Positions 45,114-49,598 of a stretch of 49,598 nt of DNA are shown here, one piece after another; the stretch's first letter is position 1; the number at the start of each line of letters is the position of its first letter. The position numbers and the translations under genes are program-made. Origin of the DNA: Pseudopedobacter sp. (GTDB taxonomy: Bacteria; Bacteroidota; Bacteroidia; Sphingobacteriales; Sphingobacteriaceae). The DNA lies in NCBI GenBank assembly GCA_014378105.1, contig JACMOI010000080.1:1-49598 (forward strand), given 5' to 3'. The notes under the pieces are model-generated. The model did no database searches. It was not told where the DNA came from and was given only the letters and a program-made list of their open reading frames with translations.

Positions 45114-45117
45114 ACTC

Positions 45118-45125
45118 TATATTTG
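45118..45125 (+). promoter_or_regulatory. Promoter -7 box of tRNA-Arg
   Basis: TATATTTG (exact TAnnTTTG) ends seven bases before the tRNA 5' end at 45133. A partial -33 box TTTA lies at 45096-45099, inside ychF. The start point would be at the mature end. Confidence 0.55.
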
Positions 45126-45132
45126 AAATATT

Positions 45133-45204
45133 GCATCCGTAGTTTAATGGATAGAATGTAAGATTCCGGTTCTTACGGTACAGGTTCGATTCCTGTCGGG
45201 TGCA
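45133..45204 (+). tRNA. tRNA-Arg (anticodon CCG)
   Basis: A full cloverleaf can be drawn. Acceptor GCATCCG/CGGGTGC (one T-G pair); D-arm with AATGGATA loop; anticodon stem TAAGA/TCTTA with loop TTCCGGT, giving anticodon CCG (reads CGG); T-arm ACAGG/CCTGT with TTCGATT; discriminator A. CCA is not encoded. Length is 72. Its 3' end borders the accessory region and may be the integration target. Confidence 0.95.
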
Positions 45205-45209
45205 CAATA

Positions 45210-45240
45210 AAAAGCCTCTTAATTGAAATAAGAGGCTTTT
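45210..45240. terminator. Bidirectional-looking terminator after tRNA-Arg
   Basis: Stem AAAAGCCTCTTA / TAAGAGGCTTTT (12 pairs, seven-base loop), six bases past the tRNA. T-rich on both outer sides, so it can stop the tRNA transcript and, on the minus strand, the membrane-protein transcript. Confidence 0.85.
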
Positions 45241-45274
45241 CTGTTTTAATGTTGTTGGTATTGTTGTCTGTTTT

Positions 45275-45877
45275 TCAATCAATTCCTAAAAGCTTAACTT
45301 TCTTAACATCTAATTTAAATTTAGTTGTAATTTTATTAATGTCAGTTAAGATAGACTCCAGTTTATCTTTATTATCAATTAATCTATATTCACTAACTAG
45401 GTAATTATATTTATCCTCAGTTATGTACGGCCTAATTATATCAAGTCTTCTTTCTATTCCAGTACAAGCCTGATAATTAGAAACGGAGTTTAATATTAAA
45501 TCTGCATAAAATATATTCATTATAAATAAGATACTTACTAATAAAAATTTGGCTTTTTCAATTGATAGTTTCAATATAATTTTTTTAATATAATCTGATT
45601 CGCTCTTATTTTCATTTTTTGTTAATTTGAAAAACAAAAATAGTGTTCCGGCATATCCTAATAGAAAGATAAGAAGGCATGGGAATATTAATATTTCAGA
45701 ATATCCGTTCCCTACTTCAGAATATAAGTGATCAACATACCCTGAATAAAAAAAGGTTGCTGTCTTAATAAAAATATTACCTAAATAAAATAGAAAATCC
45801 CTCAGAAATAACTCCCAAAAACCAGAGCCGATTGCTCCTAATAAAATTACTCCAAATACCGTTTTAAAAGACTTCAT
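45275..45877 (-). CDS. Membrane protein of unknown function
   Basis: 200 aa with about three hydrophobic helices (roughly residues 6-26, 62-86 and 106-130). A 70-residue soluble C-terminal part is rich in Lys, Asp and Ile (DKLESILTDINKITTKF) and may form a helix bundle. No family is recognised. It lies at the tRNA end of the accessory region, where mobile elements often carry cargo genes. It is AT-rich like its neighbours and has no clear promoter box. Confidence 0.65.
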   Translation of the reverse strand: MKSFKTVFGVILLGAIGSGFWELFLRDFLFYLGNIFIKTATFFYSGYVDHLYSEVGNGYSEILIFPCLLIFLLGYAGTLFLFFKLTKNENKSESDYIKKIILKLSIEKAKFLLVSILFIMNIFYADLILNSVSNYQACTGIERRLDIIRPYITEDKYNYLVSEYRLIDNKDKLESILTDINKITTKFKLDVKKVKLLGID

Positions 45878-46000
45878 TAAATAAATAATTAATAAAAAAC
45901 CTAAAATAATAATTTATTAAGCTAATATTTTAATTTACAGCTTAAATAAACGTAATTTTAATATTATTAATAATCCCATTTTAATATATTTTATACCAAT

Positions 46001-46513
46001 ATGAAATCATTAAAACTACTATTTATAGCAATTTTTTTATTTTCCTGCACTAATCAACAAAAATCAAGAGCCAATACCGACAGCATTGGAGATCAATCTG
46101 AGGAAGAGTTTAGAGATAGCGCAATGGCTGCAATGAAAGAAGATTCAAATAATAGAATTTTTGGCGATACCGTTGGCTCTTACAAATCTCCAATCAGAGT
46201 TCTAAGTTCTAAAGTTGTAAAAGCAGAATACTCATCATATAGAAATGTAGAACTTACTTTCAAAAACTATTCTGATAAAAAAGTAACTGGAATTAAATTC
46301 AGATGGTACGGTGTAAATGCATTCAATGAGCCTGCCGATTTAGGAAATGACTTATTCGAAGGATATGGAGATGGGTTCACTGATAAAGAGATTAAACCTG
46401 GTAAAACTTCAACACTGACATGGGAGGCCAACAGTAGAAGGGCTAAAAAGATATTGAAGGCATGGGCTTATGAAGTTGCTTTTAATGATGGAACGAGCTG
46501 GAAAAAAGAATAA
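46001..46513 (+). CDS. Lipoprotein of unknown function
   Basis: 170 aa. The signal peptide ends in the lipobox LFSC (Cys16), so it is a lipid-anchored envelope protein. The mature domain, from about residue 65, has the strand pattern of FxLYD/DUF5780-like sandwiches: VELTFKNYSDKKVTGIKFRW, KPGKTSTLTWEAN and an ending VAFNDGTSWKK. That resemblance is weak. It is the only plus-strand gene of the accessory region and ends six bases from the terminase-like mini-gene. Confidence 0.7.
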   Translation: MKSLKLLFIAIFLFSCTNQQKSRANTDSIGDQSEEEFRDSAMAAMKEDSNNRIFGDTVGSYKSPIRVLSSKVVKAEYSSYRNVELTFKNYSDKKVTGIKFRWYGVNAFNEPADLGNDLFEGYGDGFTDKEIKPGKTSTLTWEANSRRAKKILKAWAYEVAFNDGTSWKKE

Positions 46514-46519
46514 ATTCAT

Positions 46520-46684
46520 TCATGGATTGATAGCTTTTAAAATGTTATCATTTTTTATCAATCTAACACTATTTGCTCTAATTGCATTATCACTTTTAGA
46601 GCTTGGATATGCCTTCTTATAAGCCTTGACTTTATTGCCATGCTTAATCATTTCATTAATAAAAACCCTCCACTCGTTCTTCAT
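46520..46684 (-). CDS. Terminase-small-subunit-like mini-protein (54 aa, possibly truncated)
   Basis: Read directly from the minus strand; ATG 46684 follows the preceding gene's TAA by one base. The protein (KNEWRVFINEMIKHGNKVKA, then YKKAYPSSKSDNAIRANSVRL, ending IKNDNILKAINP) has the pattern of the N-terminal DNA-binding helix-turn-helix of phage terminase small subunits: F...M..HGN...AY..AYP...D..ARAN..RL..N.NI. Full subunits are well over 100 aa, so this is either a remnant or a stand-alone DNA-binding domain. Assignment by pattern only. Confidence 0.55.
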   Translation of the reverse strand: MKNEWRVFINEMIKHGNKVKAYKKAYPSSKSDNAIRANSVRLIKNDNILKAINP

Positions 46685-46685
46685 C

Positions 46686-47075
46686 TTATCCAGCTAAAGT
46701 GTCATTTCTTAATTCCTTACTCAGTTCCAAAACTCTACGATTAAACCTTTCACCTTTAAAGTAAGCTTTACTTGAGCTAATGAAAGGCGTTATCGTTTGC
46801 CTGTGTGGCATGTTCATAACTGACGATAGTGTTAAACAAACATTATTCTCAACTTTAGTATCAAAATAGATAGTGCTAGGAGAGAATAATACTAGAATTG
46901 TGCTAATGAATAATATCCTATCCTCATAACTATCACCATAGCTAAGGCTGAACTTAGCAAACATTGGTTCGATTAAACTAGTATCGTTCAATACAGGTGT
47001 CATCTTTTCCCGAACGCTGCGGAATAGAGCGTTATCGTGAGATTCAATTACTTTACCTATTCTTGCATAGTTCAT
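46686..47075 (-). CDS. Unknown protein of the accessory element
   Basis: 129 aa, mixed alpha/beta composition, with no signal peptide; one hydrophobic stretch (ILFISTILVLFSPSTIYF) could be a buried core rather than a membrane helix. No family is recognised. It lies 44 bases after the VRR-NUC gene and one base before the terminase-like mini-gene, so it is likely co-transcribed with both. Confidence 0.6.
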   Translation of the reverse strand: MNYARIGKVIESHDNALFRSVREKMTPVLNDTSLIEPMFAKFSLSYGDSYEDRILFISTILVLFSPSTIYFDTKVENNVCLTLSSVMNMPHRQTITPFISSSKAYFKGERFNRRVLELSKELRNDTLAG

Positions 47076-47119
47076 GTCAGGTATGGTTTGTTTAGTAACA
47101 TTATATAACTGTAAAGTTA

Positions 47120-47485
47120 CTAATTAGGAATCAGAATTGCAATAGGTTTTTGATAAACAATAGATTTAATAATATTTATAAAAGTTTCTGGTTCACGTAT
47201 CACGTGTACCGGTATGCCTTGAAGCTCCCATACCTTGTGGATCTTAACCTGTATGGGGCTTACGCTTCCTATGTCTGTTTTAAATTCAAAACCGTAAGCT
47301 TTACCCATCCAAAGAAATATAATGTCAGGAACGCCAGCTATCACGCCTGAAGCTTTTAATTGCATTCCCTCTAAAACATTACGTGATCCCCCATTCGGAA
47401 CATGAAAAATTAACCCACGAGTTTGAGGCATTTCATTGTATACCGTTTGGAAGGCTTTTGCTTGTATTTGTATTTCGCTTGGCAT
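47120..47485 (-). CDS. VRR-NUC nuclease
   Basis: 121 aa stand-alone VRR-NUC domain of the PD-(D/E)XK superfamily. Visible pattern: FHVPNGGSRN, LKASGVIAGVPDIIFL (the catalytic PD), YGFEFKTDIG (ExK) and SPIQVKIHKVWELQGIPVHV. Single-domain VRR-NUC proteins are typical of phages, where they act as Holliday-junction-type nucleases during replication or packaging. The gene lies directly downstream of the iteron array and is transcribed away from it. Confidence 0.9.
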   Translation of the reverse strand: MPSEIQIQAKAFQTVYNEMPQTRGLIFHVPNGGSRNVLEGMQLKASGVIAGVPDIIFLWMGKAYGFEFKTDIGSVSPIQVKIHKVWELQGIPVHVIREPETFINIIKSIVYQKPIAILIPN

Positions 47486-47598
47486 TCAGCTAATATAAAA
47501 CAAAATAACTACATATAACGAATTTGTCACTTCGTCACCTGTTTGTCACTGCGTTTGTCACTGGTTAATATATTGTATTTCAAATAGTTATATTAAAT

Positions 47599-47616
47599 AG
47601 TGACAAAAGTGACAAA
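47599..47616 (+). repeat. Inner iteron doublet, left arm of 18-base inverted repeat
   Basis: Two abutting AGTGACAAA units form AGTGACAAAAGTGACAAA. The exact reverse complement is at 47737-47754, 120 bases away, giving a perfect 18-base inverted repeat around the AT-rich core. Confidence 0.95.
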
Positions 47617-47736
47617 AATTTCTCTATGAGTTTACTATCTATATATGTGCGATGTGTTTTTATTTTATATATGCGTTTTTATATATATATATATTTTATT
47701 ATAATTTACTCTGTGTATACTCTCAATAGTGATTTA

Positions 47737-47754
47737 TTTGTCACTTTTGTCACT
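47737..47754 (-). repeat. Inner iteron doublet, right arm of 18-base inverted repeat
   Basis: TTTGTCACTTTTGTCACT, the exact reverse complement of 47599-47616. The spacing of the units within each doublet (nine bases) differs from the 8-19 base spacing in the outer clusters. Confidence 0.95.
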
Positions 47755-47861
47755 AGATTAGTTTAAAGTATTAATATACAGATAGTTAAGTATAATTTTT
47801 TAGTGACAAACTAGGTGACAAGTAAGTGACAAATTTTATAAATAGTGACAAATTTTAACAT

Positions 47862-47893
47862 AAAAAAGCCTCATAATTTTATTTATGAGGCTT
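47862..47893 (-). terminator. Terminator between the helicase unit and the iteron array
   Basis: Stem AAGCCTCATA / TATGAGGCTT (10 pairs, eight-base loop; 47866-47893) with T residues following on the minus strand (A-run 47862-47867). It isolates the origin from helicase transcription. Confidence 0.82.
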
Positions 47894-47916
47894 AAAAAAT
47901 TATTTTTTTATTTTTT

Positions 47917-48198
47917 TTATTTAATTTTTTTATCGTATTCAGAAGTGCTACATAATAAAACATCTAAATAGTCTGTATTCTCCCATCCAAAAAAATCTAA
48001 ATTATTATTTATTGAAATAGGAATAATTAATGGTAAGCTTCGCTTATTAAGCTTCATTTTAATGAATTTAAATATCAAGAATATTTCATCCTCTGTTAAT
48101 GAGATATTCTTAGACCTATCATCCATTAACTTTCTTCCATTAAGAAATTTTGAAAGTTTTTTACCTTTGTAAACTAATTGATCTGTTAAATTTTCCAT
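47917..48198 (-). CDS. Unknown protein following the element helicase
   Basis: 93 aa, six bases after the helicase stop and just before the terminator, so co-transcribed with the helicase. It is rich in Lys, Leu and Asn, without signal peptide or clear membrane helix; the C-terminus is acidic/basic mixed (LLCSTSEYDKKIK). No family is recognised. Its position suggests a role in replication of the element, but nothing in the sequence proves it. Confidence 0.6.
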   Translation of the reverse strand: MENLTDQLVYKGKKLSKFLNGRKLMDDRSKNISLTEDEIFLIFKFIKMKLNKRSLPLIIPISINNNLDFFGWENTDYLDVLLCSTSEYDKKIK

Positions 48199-48204
48199 GT
48201 TATT

Positions 48205-49598
48205 TTATATAAATAAAAATTGTCTGTCACCTCCAGCTCCTCTTTTTTCCTCAAAATTAATCTTCTTAAATTCAAAAAATATTCTACACCATTTATAAAA
48301 AGAATTGCTTGTAAGTTTTGATTTTTGGTTTTCATGCATAAATTCATTGTACATAATAATCCTTGAAATCTGACCGAAAGGGTTATTGTTATGATCTTCT
48401 AACCAATCATTTATAAAGTCAATAAATGTAGATGATGTTTGAGCTATTAATTTCTTCTCTGGCAGGTGTATAAGCTCTTGCTGAACCAACCCTTGTAAGA
48501 TATAATGCATTGCGCATTCAGCCATGAAATTATCAAATGCATTCCATTCTTTATCATCCCAACCTGTAAACAATAACTTACCAAACTCATCAAATGGTGT
48601 ATGTTCTTTAGAATAATGTCTTGCAAGCTCTAATTCAAAGCGCCTACGGTCATTACTATTACCTTGACCACTCATTGCATAGTTTGTTGTAATAGTAATC
48701 TTAGGAGAATCCTCAAACGGTATTTTAAAAGCATCCCTATTTTTCTTTTCAACATCTATGCCCTCTGAAATTACGGAGAAAAGCTTCTCAAAATCAAAAT
48801 TCTTATTAACATCATCAAAGGCCATTATCTTAGTATCTAAATTTATCTTTTGATAAACAAAAGACTTATCAAAAGAAAACGTTTTTCCATCAAATGATAC
48901 TGACTTTTTAAAATACTTCAGTGCATTAATAAGAAGGCCTTTACCAGTACCACCCTCTGGATGATCGCTTATGACTTCATCATTAAGAATAACAGCAGGT
49001 GAGTAAGAAGGATCTTTATAATCGTTCATTAAATATCCTAAGGCTGATGTGATTGAAATGTATCTTTTAGAATCTTTTCCAGAAACATTATGAACAAAGT
49101 TTTTAAAATCACAATCAGAATTATCAGAGTAAATGAAATTTCTATTTAGAATCTGTGTGTTCCATATATATCCATCTAAATCATCGTAATCCTTTAATTC
49201 AATACCTAATGAGCTGACTTCTACAAATCCATTTAAGTAAAAAATGTATGTATTATCCTTATTATCTCTTACAAATCTAGCTTCCTCGTCTGGCAAAATA
49301 TTTAACCTTGTAGTTACATATTTTGTATTTTCCTTCATGAATTTTTCAAAAACATTACAAAGCTTTTCATAATCATCTGCTTCTTCTTCTTTTATATAGT
49401 CTTTTAGACTATCCTGAAACTGCCTATGAGTAATCATTTCGATAATTTTACCTTTAATGTGTATTACATTATCTCTATAATTAAATAGCCCTAATCTGCT
49501 CGATACATAAATTAAATTTTCATAACTAACTGATAGTTTTTCTAAATCTTCATCATACTTAATAAATGTCCCATAAGGATGATCTTCCTGAATGGCCA
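48205..49598 (-). CDS. Superfamily 3 helicase of phage D5/primase type (5' end outside window)
   Basis: At least 464 residues. The frame stays open from ATG 49437 through the window edge (upstream codons encode EDHPYGTFIKYDEDLEKL and further residues), so the true start is outside. SF3/AAA+ motifs: Walker A PEGGTGKGLL, Walker B KIMAFDDVNK, sensor KITITTNYAM and arginine finger NDRRRFELEL. Such helicases, often with an N-terminal primase, replicate phages, satellites and plasmids and bind their own origin. The iteron array lies just downstream. A winged-helix-like C-terminus (SNSFYKWCRIFFEFKK) may help binding. Confidence 0.88.
   Translation of the reverse strand, partial: AIQEDHPYGTFIKYDEDLEKLSVSYENLIYVSSRLGLFNYRDNVIHIKGKIIEMITHRQFQDSLKDYIKEEEADDYEKLCNVFEKFMKENTKYVTTRLNILPDEEARFVRDNKDNTYIFYLNGFVEVSSLGIELKDYDDLDGYIWNTQILNRNFIYSDNSDCDFKNFVHNVSGKDSKRYISITSALGYLMNDYKDPSYSPAVILNDEVISDHPEGGTGKGLLINALKYFKKSVSFDGKTFSFDKSFVYQKINLDTKIMAFDDVNKNFDFEKLFSVISEGIDVEKKNRDAFKIPFEDSPKITITTNYAMSGQGNSNDRRRFELELARHYSKEHTPFDEFGKLLFTGWDDKEWNAFDNFMAECAMHYILQGLVQQELIHLPEKKLIAQTSSTFIDFINDWLEDHNNNPFGQISRIIMYNEFMHENQKSKLTSNSFYKWCRIFFEFKKINFEEKRGAGGDRQFLFI

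Larger units (their letters stand above)
47523..47852. other. Iteron array with AT-rich core: putative replication origin
   Basis: Twelve copies of a 9-base unit in a symmetric layout. Left cluster TTTGTCACT at 47523, 47531 (TTCGTCACC, imperfect), 47542 and 47554. Inner left pair AGTGACAAA at 47599 and 47608. Inner right pair TTTGTCACT at 47737 and 47746. Right cluster AGTGACAAA at 47802, 47814 (GGTGACAAG, imperfect), 47825 and 47844. Between the inner pairs lie 120 bases with only about 24 G or C by my count, including a TA run at 47680-47694. This matches an iteron origin with an unwinding element, next to a helicase gene. Multiple repressor operators are the main alternative. Confidence 0.75.
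45241..49598. mobile_element. Integrated accessory element (right end outside window)
   Basis: The content switches directly after tRNA-Arg to small unknown genes, a terminase-small-like mini-gene, VRR-NUC, an iteron array and an SF3 helicase, mostly on the minus strand facing the tRNA. I infer an integrated phage-related island with the tRNA 3' end as attachment site. No integrase, no second copy of the tRNA 3' end and no structural phage genes are visible; the left boundary is a guess. Prophage, phage satellite and integrated plasmid all remain possible. Confidence 0.6.

Noticed and set aside
45133-45204. A second copy of the tRNA-Arg 3' end within the window as an attachment repeat
   Set aside because: I looked for the GATTCCTGTCGGGTGCA core in 45,205-49,598 and did not see it; the other end must lie outside, if it exists.
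47150-47350. 66-codon plus-strand frame opposite the VRR-NUC gene
   Set aside because: Antisense to an unambiguous nuclease domain.
47626-47766. Plus-strand reading frame of about 46 codons through the AT-rich core of the iteron array
   Set aside because: Composition is a by-product of TA-rich DNA, it runs through the repeats, and it has no family pattern or promoter box.
47523-47852. CRISPR array
   Set aside because: Units are only nine bases, occur in both orientations and lack regular spacers or cas genes.

Overview
The window looks like a chromosomal segment of a Bacteroidota bacterium, most likely a member of the Sphingobacteriaceae (Pedobacter-like). The evidence is low GC, Bacteroidota-type promoters (TAnnTTTG -7 boxes), outer-membrane proteins of the type IX secretion system (T9SS; PorP/SprF plus type B sorted PKD proteins), a long-form NusB, a PUR-type DUF3276 protein and YpdA. 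The species cannot be fixed from the sequence alone.

Bases 1 to about 45,240 are ordinary chromosome. In order they hold: the end of a universal-stress domain; an S51 peptidase; smpB and pcm; an envelope protein; priA and a DUF423 gene; two envelope proteins; the rpmH-rnpA-yidD-tsaB cluster; mscL; rpoN (sigma-54); a three-gene surface-protein cluster (two giant IgGFc-binding/PKD/type B sorted proteins and a PorP/SprF partner); a DbpA-like helicase with a DEFD box; a SpoU methyltransferase; gltD and gltB; gmhB; an Xre-MNT/HepT toxin-antitoxin pair; ypdA; a MarR regulator; a DUF5522 mini-gene with an MBL-fold exonuclease-like gene, coaE and ybbR; yajC, a DUF1573 lipoprotein gene and nusB; leucine-type dehydrogenase; an ABC exporter; DUF3276; a cold-shock gene; ubiD; ychF; and tRNA-Arg(CCG).

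From the tRNA to the right edge (about 45,240-49,598) the content changes to accessory DNA. It holds a membrane protein, a lipoprotein, a 54-residue terminase-small-subunit-like mini-gene, an unknown gene, a VRR-NUC nuclease, a 430-base non-coding region, a 93-residue unknown protein, and a superfamily 3 (D5/primase-type) helicase that runs off the window. The non-coding region carries twelve copies of a 9-base repeat (AGTGACAAA or its complement, ten of them exact). They are arranged with dyad symmetry around a strongly AT-rich core.

I interpret this region as the replication origin of an integrated element. The combination of helicase, iterons flanking an AT-rich core, a terminase-small-like gene and a tRNA junction recalls phage-inducible chromosomal islands (SaPI/PICI type). 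That parallel is inference. A prophage or another integrative element remains possible because the other end lies outside the window.

Two conserved genes shorter than a usual ORF cutoff were read directly from the sequence: rpmH (10777-10935) and a DUF5522 gene (33512-33679). The terminase-like mini-gene (46520-46684) was found the same way. Several gene starts were moved inward because the annotated upstream Met lies on or before the promoter box.
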